DNA of 64,000 nucleotides from assembly GCA_964034945.1 (NCBI GenBank), contig OZ035962.1, forward strand, positions 10,615,789 to 10,679,788. The letters run 5' to 3'. Made by a program: the position numbers and the translations under genes. Source of the DNA: Chrysopilus asiliformis. Taxonomy: Eukaryota; Arthropoda; Insecta; Diptera; Rhagionidae. Each line of letters starts with the position of its first letter. The first letter of the stretch is position 1. A model generated the notes under the pieces. The model was not told where the DNA came from. It searched no databases and was given only the letters and a program-made list of their open reading frames with translations. Positions 34,984-48,680 of the stretch are shown here, one piece after another.

Positions 34984-37074
34984 TTTGGGCATCAAAAACT
35001 GGATAAGTTGAATATAAATATAATATAATCCTGAATTGAATATAATCCTGAGCTGTGCTTCTGCATTAAAGGGTCTTCCCCTAAGCTCTAGCTGAAACTA
35101 TAAAAAAAAATATGCAAAAGATTTTTGTTACAACGGAATTTTTCTTGGACAATAACCCCTGTCAAAGGGGTAAATCAAATGAAAATCCCTTCAAGATTTC
35201 ACAAGATAACAGAACAGGGGGTTTTAAGGAAGGGGGGAGTATATCTTGAAAAAGAATTTCATTGTGGGTCGCCCTGTTAAATGGAGAAAATCGGATCATA
35301 AACCCATCAGTAATTGAACATTTATCAGGAGACGGGTGAAAAAGAAGTTGAATTTTCAATTCGGTTGTTTTCAAAAAAAACTTTCAATTAGCATTTATGT
35401 CGACCGCGGCGTTGGCGGTTGACATCTTTCTTCGGTTTTCGATCCTATTAGCGCTTGCATAAAAAACCACTCTCTCTTTTTGCTTTTAAAAAAAACTAAT
35501 ATTTCACAAACTATTTTTTTAAAGCGAAAGTACTACAACATTTTTGAAAGGTTTTAAAATTTTACTTACTACACAATCAGTCTATCATTAAAGTAATTGG
35601 ATCTGAGAGTCAGATTTTTTTTCGCTTCGAACTGATATCCAAAAAGAGACCTTATCCGTTAATTGCTAGATTTATGGAATGAAAATATCACTTTAGTTGT
35701 TCAATTTCACGAGTTTCATTTACCGGGGAACCTTCGAAACGCTATGCCAATTAGTAAGTATATCAATGGTATTAATTTTGTATTCATAGACTATTAAAGC
35801 GTTCCCTGGAAATGTCAAGATCAAATCCCCTATTATTTACCGAAAATGTTCTTTTTCCCTCGATTGACGATGAAAAAAAAAAGAAATCAAAACAATTACT
35901 TGACACTGAATTTTTGATCATGATCACCGGCTAATAGCCGAAATAATCTATGCTCAAATATTCGAATATATTTTGAAATTGCTTAAAGTAAAAACGATCG
36001 GAAAAAGCAAAAACGAATCCATTTTCATGATCAAAGTAGCTGACACGATCGTCATGAACTTGCTATTAGTGTCCTAAGTAAAAAAATGGATAAAGGAAAA
36101 GATGACACGATCGGGTAATTGCCTCAAAGGTAATAATTTTCGATTGATCTTGAAATGACTTTTTGCCCTGCACCATCAAAACACTTTTCATTCTATCACT
36201 TTCATTTCATCGAGAAAACCACATGAAAAAAGTGATGATCATCAGACAAGCCATTAGCGATGTTTTTTCCCTTTCATTATTTCTTCATAACAGCAACACG
36301 CTTCGTGATCGATATTTTTGCCAGAGATTCTGTAAATATGAGATCAATGAGATCGATATCAAAATGGACAACTGTGATGATGGTATTTAAAAGTCAATCA
36401 GCTACAGGCTCACAGCTGGAGAAAAGTATCAATTTTGTTGGTAAACAAAACGCTGAATGAAAAACATTTCACTTTCCCTCGGGTTTGTTGATTTGTACGT
36501 TTGATCGTTTGAAAGAAGCAATCTTTTTTCTCCACTTTTATGGCATACAAGTATGTGCACTAATTAGCTTTTTATTTGATCGCAGCACCTGAAATAATCT
36601 TTGCACTCGTAATACGTTGAAAGAGTTGCTTTTTTTTTTAAATTGGATGAGGAAATCTCTTATTAAAGCGATGCCATCATAGTCCCTTTTTGCGAAATTA
36701 CGTTCTCTCCACATTTCGGTCTATTCAGGTGAACTGCGAATATGATTATTTGTAAAAAAAAATGAAAAGGTTGGCTCGAGAAATCTCATACCAAGATTTT
36801 TACCACACACTGAATTTTCAATAATCGAGATGATTTTTTTAATCACCTGTGAAACTGCTTACGTTGATGAATTGCATTAGAGGCCTTTCGTAGTGCAAAT
36901 TGGGATTTTTATTTTTGACCGAAATTTAAAAGCAGTTTTTCATTATTGAAGTGTTTTTATATTGAAGTGTTTTTATTTGTTTTTCAAGCATATTCAAATT
37001 TTTGTTTGAGGGTCTGTCCATAAAAAACGGTCACCCTAATTTTGAGTTTTTCGGTTCTAATTAATATTTTAATT
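34984..37074. other. Non-coding intron, possible regulatory stretch
   Basis: 35160-35320 weakly resembles the tandem theme of 17705-18265. 35850-36500 looks non-repetitive and is dense in CGATCG, TGATCA and ATCGAT words, including two copies of GACACGATCG (36041 and 36103). This could be a conserved regulatory region, but no test is possible here. No exon is supported. Confidence 0.4.
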
Positions 37075-37345
37075 TAATCAACACTACAAAACGATCACTA
37101 AATATACAAAACATACTCTACTTGGGCTATGGCTTGTTGTAAATAATATTTTTTCTTACGAAATTTCATCTAAGCCGCAGATATCTCAAAACTTTTACTT
37201 GGGGCACATTTCAAACTTAAAATAAAAACTTCTTAAAAGTTTTTTTAAAGTTAGAAAAAATTATAAAAAAGTCCTCGAACAAAACTTCACCTGCGGCGTA
37301 TATTTATTAATTGTTATTGCTTGAAACGCATACTAATCCAAGTAA
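37075..37345. repeat. hAT-like family remnant
   Basis: Contains 'acgatcactaaatatacaaaacatactctacttgggctatggcttgttgtaaataat' and AACTTCACCTGCGGCGTATA, matching 42455-42560 and 61775-61910 in order and orientation. Ends are not defined. Confidence 0.6.
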
Positions 37346-40300
37346 TTTCTTACCTTGTTCAGGTCAGCCATCCTTATTGACCCTCATTCTCGCCGACTCA
37401 ACAGAAAAGCTTGCAAGTTCTAAAAATTCGGTAAAAATTAATTAAAATTTTATGATACAAATGTTTGCTATGGGGCTTCGATCTAATTTCATACCCATGA
37501 AAGGTACTAAAATATTTTTTAAATTCTTTTAAATACGTAGTCGGAAGGTAACTACTAACAACCTTGCAAAAAACTAAACTTTGGAACAACCTTGCTTTGG
37601 GAAATTCATACAAGAACGAATAATTCTCTAAAAAAAACTAAAAGCTTATAAAAAATTCAAGAATCTGAAAAATTAATAAAAAAGTTTAGTCCCAAGAAGA
37701 GTTGTGGCTTTTCAGTATTTGAAAATTTTCGTAGAGTTGTGGCTTTTCAATTTTTGAAAAGTATTGTCTTAAATCTTAAGTGCGCGAATTTTGTTTTAAA
37801 ACTTAAGTGCGCGAATTTTGAATGACAAACGTAAATTTTCAGCGCCCTTGGTCTAAAATTCAAGAACTTTCGTACATTTTAAGTTCAATGTTGGTCTGAA
37901 GTTTATCGTGTCGCTCTCTTCTAATAAATATTTCTTCTTTTTATCAACGGAAAATCACGGTTAACCATTTTAAGTTCAACTTAGCTTAGGTATGATGGAG
38001 CTTTAATTCAAATCAACTTAGGTGTGATAGGGCTTTAATTTGAAGTTTTTCTCGAAATTCTCGAGAACAGCAAAAAATTATTTCGCTATTTCTCGAGAAT
38101 GTGAAAAGTCGAGAAATCCACAAACTCTAGTCCCAAGCTCCCTGTAAAAAACTAAATTCACAGCAATTTGAAAAAAGGCGCTCAAATTATGTAGTCGTAT
38201 ATTTGGTAATCGATTAATAGAAGACTTGTGCACATTGAATATCATTTACATTTCATCGATCAATCACCGATTGCATGTCCAAACTAACGATCAACGAAAA
38301 TTCTTACTATTCGCTTTTGATAATTCGATATTTCCGCGATTTGAATAAAGTTCAATCTTACATTAAAATCACTAAATCGTGCTCTATTACGACTGGATGT
38401 TGTAATCGTATTTGATGATTTTAATGCGATGATCATCACTCCAATCTGGTGATGGTAACCGTGATGACTTCTGGTTCATGAGGTGAATCGAAACAATGTG
38501 GCGTTTAGTCTAAGAGTGACGATTTGATTTTCATATATGCAGATTTCCTACGCTATTGCATAAGTCGTAAAAAAATATATGAACTATGCTATGCATATTA
38601 GCTCCGTACCAAATTAGATGCTCAACCAGCAGCCGCAGAGTGATTGTGTGAATATTGTATAATATCGCATAATATCATATTCAAAATATATAACATTGAT
38701 ATGCCCTACAGACTGAAAAAGGCATTTTAGACACGTAACAGTCATTTGGTATTAATGTCAAACTTTGTTTTATGGCTTGACTACTGAATTTGCATTTTGG
38801 GAAGTTTCGTTCGGAAATGTCACCAGATTTTTCTTTATTTTCAAGACGTTTTAACGGCATTACCATAAGCAGATAAATGTTATGCGTTGGTTGGTATCAC
38901 GGTAATCGTGGAATTTTACTTCCCTTAATCGCAGTAGAAGGATTTCCATATTTTTTCGTCATAAAAAATCTTCTTTAAAGAGTTTTTTTTGTAAACAAAG
39001 AAATTTTGTGACCTTATCTAATCAACTATGAATAACATAAGGTGTTATGTGAGATAGTAAAATATTTGAACGGAATTTTGTTTTGAAAATTTTAAAACAA
39101 TTTTGATTCATTTGCATTAGACTCACACTAAATGATAATTCTATACTCAGGAAATTATAACAACAATGACAGCATTTTATTTTAAAAAGTTGTGTTTCAA
39201 AAAGTCTTTCAATTAGCGCTCATCAAGAAAGGAGAAAAAAAATTATTAAAAACAAAAATCTCCATCACAAATGAACAACTGTCGATGTAATTATCCATTG
39301 ACATAATTATCGAGGTGACAGTCAATCAATGATCGTATCTTTATATCATTGGTCTTTGAATCACTCAAGACATTGTTGTCCATTGACTTGGCATTTTTTC
39401 CCTACAATTATGAAGACTTTTTACTTAGCTAATATGAGAGACGGTATTATTGCAATTTTCTATTGCAAAACATAGAAGGTTGTCAGCATCGCTGACTCCG
39501 GTCAGAGTTAATTTTCATTATAGACTTTGTGGAGTTTTGAGTTTGGAGAACAAGACATATTTCAGCAATTGTCTTGGATCTCTTCTATGTTGCAAGCGGT
39601 TTTATGCTCAATCGGATATGCTTCGTCTTCGAAATCAATTAACTATCTTGCAATTTGTTTTTGAATTTAAGTTGCTTTTTAGGTTATGAGGATGGGAACT
39701 TATTTGTTTTAGATTTGTAAACATCTTTAATTATTAGCAATGACGGAGAACTAAGACGTTCAAAAGTAATTTAAATATTTGCTAATATTTAGCCTTATTT
39801 GCAAAGAGGCTGTTTTATAAATTCAATTACAATTATTTACAAAACGTATTCGTATAAATCTTGGAACATAGAAAAAAACATTTAGATCCTCTCTCGAAAA
39901 ATCGAATAGTAACTTTAAAGAACTTTGAGCCTTACTGTTACATATTTCGAATCGCTGTTAACCATGAGCATTTTCATGAAAATTTCAAGCCAAAATTCGG
40001 ATTGTCCGTCGATTATAATAATATTAACTGCTTGAAAAAAATCCAAAAATAGTTTAGTTAATTCTTTAATCCTTGGACATTATAGTAACAGCAAAAACAA
40101 ATTTCTTAACTTCCCATAAATGTTTCTTTAGATTTTAAAAACGAATTCTTTAGCTTACTGCACTTGATTAATTGTTGAAGGTAAACAATAACAATAAATT
40201 ACGAATGTAAATAAATAAAAGTTGCGGAAAGTAGTGGATAATGCATGAATATTCTTTGATACGGTGATTAGTTTTGTTATTTCACAAAAAATAAAGTGAG

Positions 40301-42152
40301 GCAATGCACATTTGAGACAACGATCCGAATTATGTACACTTACCATATATATATATATTTTTCGAAAAGCTTAGATAAATATACGTATATAATGTAAGAA
40401 TTTATTAGATTTGAAATTATAATCCATTTTTATTTTACAAAGATCATAGTTTGCTAATTTAGTTCTGTACCTTTTCTGCCGATTTAAATTATGATATTGC
40501 CCCCATTTAACTATGAAGTAATATTTAAGGCATATTTAAATAGGTCGTGATCTAATTTCCATTCTAAAATGATATTTGCTTCCATGAATGCGTCATGACT
40601 CAATAATGAACAATGAAAGATTTATTTGTAATTTTCTGACTGGAGCCGCAATTAGAATCAAACCAATAGGTGTGAAAACATTTATAAAAATACTCGATTA
40701 CTGATCATTTGTTATTTTAGGACTTGTCTTTCAACTGAGATTTTAATTAAGCCGAGGTGATATGGGCGTATTTAATAGAAAGTAATCTATCGACTTATAT
40801 GGGAAAATTTTTGAAAGAGGTGCGGTCAGTTTAAAGCGAGAATTCGTAAATACCTCGATATTTAATCTAAGATTAATTGCATTTCAAAATAAAAGAGAAT
40901 TTTTCCCATAAAATGTAACAGATTTTTAAAAAAAAATAATATAAATAATAGGTTATATAACTGAATTACACCTGTTACAAAGCAAACAATCGAGAGAGCC
41001 ACACCAAAAAAAGGCACCACCCAAAAACCCCAAGAACTTCAGTTTATATCTTGGGTCTGAGCACTAAGAAGTCAAGAAACAATAACTCACCTCTCTCGTG
41101 CATTTAACATGGAATCGAGGTCTTTTTGTTGTAAAGAAAGATCTAAGATTCGATTAGGCCAAGGTTAATTGTATGAGTCCAAGAGACATGAACAAATACA
41201 AACTGGAAAAAAAACATACGTCTGGTGAATGATAGAAAAACTACTAACTTCACGAATACCCATAGATAGATCATACTTTTAATGCTGTAAATGCAGCCAC
41301 CAACTAATTGCGGAATCTTATGCAATCTTCTTAGTAATATCAGACAACGCCATAGCTTTGGGTACATGAAAAGGAGTTCACAATTAGAGATGTTACGAAA
41401 ACAATAGAATTCTAAGATTTGAGACATGGTGGTTTCCATCCGTTGATCATGAAAGTTTCCATATAATATGATCAAAATTCTTATAGTTTTAAGGCGGTTC
41501 CCATTTTTTGGTTTGTTAAAATAGAAGACATTGACCGAAAGTCATGCTTCTAACTACCAGTATCTGAATCGTAATTACAGATTTAAAGGTCTTAATAGAT
41601 TCTTATAGTTATTTGCTGTAGGTAAAGAGACCAATAGGAGTATAGTCGGCTTAACATAAATTTTTCAAATGACTGCAACAAAGTTTTGCCAAGAAAATAA
41701 ACACTCATTATTCACATTTTTATTGAATGTGAAAATTTAACAATAAATTTTTCATATTTCCTTAGGAGTTTTAAAAGGGTGGGGTCTAGGCTATGAAATT
41801 CTATTAGAAAAAATGAAATCGTAAATAGAAGTTTACGGGTGGGAGGAAACTACAGAAAAAGAGAGTGAAAAAAACATTTTTTTCGCATTTTTGCGGCGCG
41901 CCTTTTTGACGAATTTCTTTTTGAGAATACTATTGGAAAATTATCCAAAAAAAAAAAAAAATGGAACAAAAAATATAATTCAATATTCAATTTCAGTAGA
42001 GTGTGCAGAGAAAACTTGCGCACCTTAGAAGAAACGTAACTGATAACAGACTGACTTTTACTGATATTTAAAAATGTTTCACAGAATTTTTTTTCCTTTA
42101 ATAATTTATAACTAATCTCAATTCCTTAATTTTTTCTTTTCTTTATTTACAG
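37346..42152. other. Non-coding intron
   Basis: A duplicated 'taagtgcgcgaattttg' pair lies near 37780-37820. 38190-38500 is rich in ATCGATTA/TGATCATC words without repeat relatives. No exon or RNA gene is supported until the acceptor at 42151-42152. Confidence 0.45.
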
Positions 42153-42206
42153 AAACTGACGCAGAAGAAAATAAAAACAGCAATGAATCGCCCCAGTTAA
42201 ACTTAG
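42153..42206 (+). CDS. Internal 54-base exon of the same large-intron gene
   Basis: Preceded by a long pyrimidine tract ending TTTACAG and followed by the donor GTAACA. The exon is 54 bases and phase 1 on both sides. When the single G left over from the exon at 11060-11233 is added, it reads ETDAEENKNSNESPQLNL with no stop and leaves one G for the next exon. The peptide is acidic and Asn/Glu/Ser-rich, without a known domain, and continues the low-complexity character of the upstream exon. The matching phase and similar composition are the reason to join the two across 30.9 kb. Being short and frame-neutral it may be alternatively spliced. The downstream exon is not identified in the remaining 21.8 kb with confidence. 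Confidence 0.62.
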
Positions 42207-42245
42207 GTAACAATTATAAAAATTATCGAAAATCTTTCCTAATTT

Positions 42246-42284
42246 TCTGAGATCTAATTCTGAGATCTAATTCTGAGATCTATT
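42246..42284 (+). repeat. Three-copy 13-base tandem in intron
   Basis: TCTGAGATCTAAT occurs three times in a row (last copy one base different), 39 bases after the donor of the 42153 exon. A simple local expansion. Confidence 0.85.
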
Positions 42285-42384
42285 TAACAAAAATATTTGA
42301 TTTTTAAGCACATTTTAGTCCCCCTCGCGACAGTGTGGTTAGTAAAAACATAAAATTGTTATATAAACCGCAGTTCGATTGGCC

Positions 42385-42700
42385 ATTTAGGCATGTCGTC
42401 CCGGCTTTTGTCCCGGATTTTTCCATGTAGTGTTCAAATTTATCAAACACTAGAAAAAACGGTCACTAAATATGCAAATCATACTCTACTTCGACTTGGG
42501 ACTGCTGCAAAATAAATTTTCTCCGCCTGTGGCGCATGCATGATGCATCTCAAGAAATTTTGACTGCGGCGCATTTCTCTTTATTTATGCTTTTTAAAAT
42601 TGAGTTCATTCTCGCCTGGGACTGTATTGCTTTTGATTTACATAATTGCGCCGTTTTCTGTTTAAAAAATTTCACCTGCGGTGCACATTTCGTAATTGTT
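42385..42700. repeat. hAT-like family remnant
   Basis: Reverse-orientation copy: 'ggcatgtcgtcccggcttttgtcccggattttt', then 'aacactagaaaaaacggtcactaaatatgcaaatcatactctacttcgacttgggactgctgcaaa', CTGCGGCGCATTTCTC and TTTCACCTGCGGTGCACATT. It ends where repeat B begins at about 42700. Confidence 0.65.
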
Positions 42701-43290
42701 ATACCCGTATGGTGAAACCAAAGGGTATATTAACTTTGCCTTACCGTTTGTAACGCCAAGATCCCGTCATCACACATAAAAATGAATTACACCAGTGTGT
42801 ATAGAATGATAAAAATAATTAATTTTTGCATGTCCGTCCGTCTGTCTGTCTGTCCGTCTGTCTGTCCGTCTGTCTGTCTGTCTGTCTGTCTGTCTTGCGG
42901 GCGCACGGATTGCGGGCGCACGGATTGAGCTAGAGACTTGAAATTTTGCGCAGATCCGTTTTTCGTAAAATGCGAGGCTAAGTTCGTTAATGGGCAAAAA
43001 CGGACCATTAGGGGTGTACCCCCCATACGAACGAAAACGTTTTTTGCGAATATCTCAAAAACGGTGCATCTTATCAAAAAAGTCCAAGAACAAAAGTTAT
43101 TTAGGATATGATTCTACATAAAACTCCCATACATCAAAATCCGATTGGAATAAATTTTAAAAAATCTTATTGGAAAGTTTGACTTCAAAGTGGAATTTTG
43201 GTACAACTGTTCGAATGTTGATACGAATATTACCATACGGGTTTCAAATGATTGCCAGATTGGCAATTATAGCTTTTGTTATGTTTTTTC
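42700..43290 (+). repeat. Dispersed repeat family B, copy 2
   Basis: Begins 'tatacccgtatggtgaaaccaaagggtatatta', contains a (GTCT/GTCC) microsatellite at 42831-42895, then 'gagctagagacttgaaattttgcgcagatccg', 'cgaggctaagttcgttaatgggcaaaaacggaccatt', and ends near 'agattggcaattatagcttttgttatg'. The layout matches 6762-7260 and 54178-55190. The overlapping minus-strand frames with TDRQTDGQTD runs are readings of the microsatellite and not a protein. Confidence 0.75.
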
Positions 43291-46200
43291 ACTAATTTTT
43301 CGCTAGAAAAATCAGTTTTTCGTTCGAAAATCAATTATTCTATAATAAAATTCGTTGTTTCGTTGGCGTTTCATTTCAACCATCCTTCCACACCTTCTCC
43401 AAAATAAATATAGGCCCAAATAGAATTGGCCCAAAATATAGTCTCTAATCAGTCATAAAAATATGAAAAAAAAACTATTTCCCATTTTAATAAATTTTGT
43501 ATGCATTGCGTATATTGTAATAGTTACCTACCGATAAAAAAAAATTAAATTTTCCGATTTACATAATCATGACTATTATTGCGAGCATGATCGACTTGAA
43601 TAAAATGAGACTTAATTCAGATTAATAAAAAAATGTGAGATTTACGTAAAAAGCATAGTTTCTGCTGGTTCATTATTTTCAATTTAATTTGATTGGAAGA
43701 GGAAAATTTCCGAAATAGCAAACTTTCTAACAACTCGAAATGAGAGTGAAGTCAAATATAATAGAATAAAATTTCATGTGTGTACGAGATTTTTTTTTAT
43801 TCACGGAATGATTTATATAATGTTTTTGCATCTACGGTTTTGCCATAATAAAGTTGTAACATTTTCCTAATGACCTTTCCATAATGAGAAACCAAAAATA
43901 CCTGCGATTTATCTAATTACCAGTAAATTTTAAATCTTGTTACACCACCATTTAAAATGATACCCAAGCAAATATTATGAGAGAAAGCAATTAATGTGAT
44001 TTTTTGGAAGAAAAAAAGCAAAATATTTTTTTTAACTAGGGCTGCATTAAAACCATACCCGCCATAATCTTAAAACATAGGCGTAACTCGTCTCATATTA
44101 GCGAAACAGCCCAAATAAAAGTTCACATAAAAAAGTGTTCAGGATTAGCCGTTGGACCAGACATAATTTCAGATCTTTTAATCTGATAGACTACATTGAA
44201 TCTGGTGGTTACCATCTGGCGGTAATCCAAAAAACCAGAAAAAAAAATAGATTCAAATGTTAGACCGTAACGTTTTGTAGACCAACTTTAAGATACGATG
44301 CATAAAAGTCGATGATAAATTCGGATAAGACCTTTATTTTTAATAAAGGTTAATTGAGAGCTTTCTACAGTCATTGCACAAGCATAATTCACAGCGTTCG
44401 CCAGCTTTAAGTTCGAATATGAATACGAAAGTACACATTGCTATTTAAGATTGCAAAAATTTTCACTTTGGGAAAAAATCAAACGTTTTTCAAGTGTTTT
44501 TTTTATGGGTCGTCGTGTATTGCGGTTTCATAATACACGGATGTAATTGATGGGTTAATTAGCGATTGTCTTTAATTACCTTTGATACTGACACATTTAT
44601 GCGGAGTCAAATTAATTATGTTGTTGAGTAATTAAGTCAAGCTCTGCAAAGCAGTAGAAAATGGAATCGTAGAGAAGTTTATTCTAATCTATTCAAGCTT
44701 TAAGAAAATATGCTAATCTAATGTAAACATGGATTGGACGGTTGTCAAATGATCATTTATAGCTAAACGATATATAAAAAAAATCACTTGTCGTACAATG
44801 TTAAAAATTCATTAAGTATGGAGATATTTTTTGCACGGCTGACGGGAGATTTGTTCGGTTGACATGCTTCAAGCAAAAGTTCCTCGCCTAAGTCTTTTGT
44901 TTGTTCGGTGGGTAATATAGTCTCGCCTGTTAAATATTTGCAGACGGTAACGACAATGCTTTATGATGACGATGATTGCAAATCGGTTTTTTGCAATAAT
45001 TCCGACATGACGGCTGGCTTACATTTATTTATGCTATGAATGGATCAATGAAGAATTACACTTAACAGACTGTCATTATTGTTGTAACTTTTATAATTTA
45101 TCGCACATGATCATTATGAAAAGGTCCTACGCGCAAATGTTGAGTAAGGAGACTAACTAAAACAGAAACGGCCTTGAACGAATATGTTTTTCGCTCATGT
45201 GTGGTTGGCTGGTTGGTTAATTTTGTAGTAAATTTTCAAATAGCAGATTGTTTAAATAAAATTATTGCGTTGATTACAATTTATGCTAATTGAATGGGTT
45301 TTCGTTTGAAATGTCTGAGGCGAGCACTCCTCTTTGCTAGGAATTTTAAAAAGATCAGTCTTTTTTCTGAATTCTTGAAATTTCAATCTGGAAAGACATG
45401 ATGATTTTTTGGTGAATTCGTTAACAAAAATTCTTGATATTCTTACCTGTAATATCCAAGTATTTAATAGCAGGTTTTTCATCACCGGAAAAATCTCTGC
45501 CAATGGGTCTCAGATTTGCATGAAATTTCCTATATATGTATGTAGAATTTGAAGTTTTTTCAACAAAAATAAAAATACTGTAATTAAATTTCACTTCTTT
45601 CGAAATTTTTGAAACATTTGTTAGAATTTGCTGAATAAACGAGAAATACATTGAATAATCCGAACATTAAAACAAATAAAAAAAAAAAAAGATTTCCTAG
45701 TTTATTCCGCAACTTCCGATAGTTGATAAAATTATTTTAAGAAAATCTTTTGTAATATTCATTATTATTTTTTTTTTATATATTTGGAGAGCTCACTGCA
45801 CGACAAATCTCATATTTTTAGAATTTTTAAAATTAAAATTTACGCTGTTCATTTACTAACAGCGTAAATTTTATTTTTTCGGATAATCAAAAAGTACACA
45901 CGCTAGACAAAAATTTTGAACGGAATTGAAAAGATCTGGATGACAATTTTGTCTCGTAATTACTTAATTGCAGCGGTAAATGTTGGGAAAACAAATTTGT
46001 TAAAAAATGTTTTGGCCGCCCTCTTGCCTTCAAGGTTGAATAATTTTTATACGATTTTTTTCATAAAATCCGTAAGTCAAAAAGATCAACTTCACGGTCA
46101 CAGACTCAGTCCACTATCGGTGGTATTATTGTTATGTAATTAAATTTAACATCCACCCCGTAACTAATTTTAGACTTCCTAATGAATATCTTTAATTCTA

Positions 46201-48534
46201 TTCAGCAGTCAACTTCTTCTTAACCAATTATTAAATCATTGATATTTATAAAAAAAATATGCTTATATGCGGTATTACTTTGTTTGTACGTTCTTTGTGT
46301 GATGTTTGCTTGAACAGAGGAAAATCTGAAAAGAAAGAAAAAAAAGATTAGAAAAAAACAATGTTAGTGATTAGAGCTACTTGGTGCTGATGGTATAAAA
46401 ATATGTTGTAGAAATCTGTATGTACAACCAACAACCTTGACATGAACGGATAGTCACTTGGACATTGAAGTGGCGGATGGTTGAAACACTACTTGCAATT
46501 TCATCTCTACTTTTTTTTGCGAATGATGACTATTTGAAGTTTTCGGAGTATCTATAGTTAATGCTATTCGATTTTACAACCTGTAGTCGGCTACCAATCG
46601 CAGAAAAAAAATTCCACAAAGTTTGGTTTTGTCATAGACGATTTTAATACACAGCATATTGTATGTCTTACACAAATCGTCATTATGTTCGAATTTAAAT
46701 CCGAAAATAATTGAATAAACATTGACAGACGTATTTCAATGTTCACAATAAGTGTTCTATTTTATGTTAACATCACTTTCCACTCTAATTGAAGGTTTTC
46801 CCATAAGATTTCGTGCACTGTTTTTTTTAAATGAATGCAAAAATCTTTACTCGACAGAGGAATTTAACAAAGATACGCACGAACGCATCTTAAGGATTTC
46901 GTTTTTCTATTTTCAACATGCCAAACACTTTTCACTTCTTATCTTAGATTTTCCCGAAATGCATTGCATTTTAAAAGCCTGACGAGTCAAGCAGGTAAAT
47001 GACATCGTTTGGAAATGTTATGCAAATTGCATTTCTAACAAGGGGAGCGCTATAGTTGGAAGATTTTTGTACCATAAGAGATTTGTGGAATTCACGTACA
47101 TGTGAGACGCTGAATTTAACGCGTTTTTGTCCGGGATTTTCCAGCTACCATTGTTGCATTCTTCAGTGACAATGTTGTGTTGTGAAAAAGATTTCAGTTA
47201 ACGATGTAAAATTCATCCATATAGTTATGCTCCACTAAATAAAAGGAGCGCCAAATAACCGAAAAAAAAACAATCAGTTGCGCCGCTTCTGCTGTTTGTA
47301 TTTCTATCCAAATGCGATGTGGAATCTATTGTTTCCTGCTATAGAGACCTGCTACCTACAATCTTTTTATGCTGTGCGTTTGAAATTTTTCCATAAAATT
47401 TGATTGGATTATGCTCGTAGGTTGGATTGTTTCCTGCAATTGTAAAAGATTTTCCTCAGATTGGCTTAGCGCATTTTCGCAAACGACACGAAGAAGTGCA
47501 TACAAAGTGTTCTTCTTATTTGCAACATTATTTGCACGGTGAACAATTGAATCTATGTATCTCATATATAGCTATAAAATAAGAAAAATAATAGCGTGAT
47601 GTGTAAAATGGCGCATGTCTGGCAAAGAAAGTTTATGCATCGCATGTCAATTAGATCGAATTGGTAAATCACAGCTGATTTTGCATATGAGATTGATTTA
47701 CCTCTTTGTGATCGAAAAGTGTTGATCGAATTATTTGATTTTCTTAGCATTAAAATTACAGCCTTGCATAATAAAAGTTTTGTTAGTTCTATAAATTCGG
47801 TAGACGTCAAATTTGGAAAAATAATGCAAGTAGTAATTTTTAGGATTGCTGTTTTTGAGGAAAATTTCCAATAATATTATGGATTTCCACATCCCTCCAT
47901 TACATAAAATATGATCAATTTGAAAATGGTGGCCGGTAGAATAACGAAAATTGATTTACAATTCGTTAGATAAAAAAATATGACAGTTAAAAAATTGATT
48001 TTTTCGTAAAAAATCCAAATTTAAAATGTCAGGGTCTGTCCATATACACGGTGAAAAATTGATTTAATTTTTAAACTTCACTCAACTATTTTGAGTTTAA
48101 AATAATTTTTTAAACTATTTAGTTTAAATTTTTTTTGACCGATGTGGTTTAGAACCTTGCAAATATCGCAATTTTTCCTTGAAAACACCTTACAAATGTT
48201 GCAATTTACAGAACCTTACTTTTTTGATTTAAAATTTAATCCTAGTTTAAAAATTCAACTTTTTTGGTTAAAAAATTCAACTATTTGATTGAAAATTGCT
48301 ATGATTTTTGTGTTTACAAATGTTAAACTTGTTGGTTGAAAATATAATTTTTTTAGAAAATTTTTAAATCCTATAAATTAATATTAATTAAAAAAAAATG
48401 TGTTGGAGGTGACCGTTATAGATACCGTTACTTTTCCAAAAGTTGATAGAAAACTACGATTTTTCTAAAATTATTCACAAAAAATTTCAAGTCTTTAAGT
48501 CAACGCGTTCTTGAGTTATTTAAGATACGTAAAA
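43291..48534. other. Non-coding intron
   Basis: AT-rich DNA. A 15-base-arm hairpin AAAATTTACGCTGTT / AACAGCGTAAATTTT lies at about 45836-45875. 48030-48345 carries repeated 'agttta/tttaaa' words and an 'agggtctgtccat' start shared with 37010. No exon is supported. Confidence 0.45.
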
Positions 48535-48680
48535 CGGACAGACCGACAGCCCGAATGATCAACAGACAGATGCACGGACATCCTCACATTTTGCCTGAAA
48601 TGGATTTCGTACTGATCAGAAATTTTCTATTTGCCCCGTTCTCGAGTCGGTCTCCGTCATTTTCCCTCTAAAGAAGAGGA
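48535..48680 (+). repeat. Dispersed repeat family C, copy 2
   Basis: Matches 8690-8880: 'gacagaccgacagcccgaa', CAGATGCACGGACATCCTCA, 'tttgcctgaaatggatttcgtactgatcag', TTTCTATTTG, CCCGTTCTCGAGTCGG and 'tctccgtc'. Same orientation. Confidence 0.65.

Noticed and set aside
42770..43077. Minus-strand frames with TDRQTDGQTD repeats
   Set aside because: They are translations of the GTCT/GTCC microsatellite inside repeat family B.
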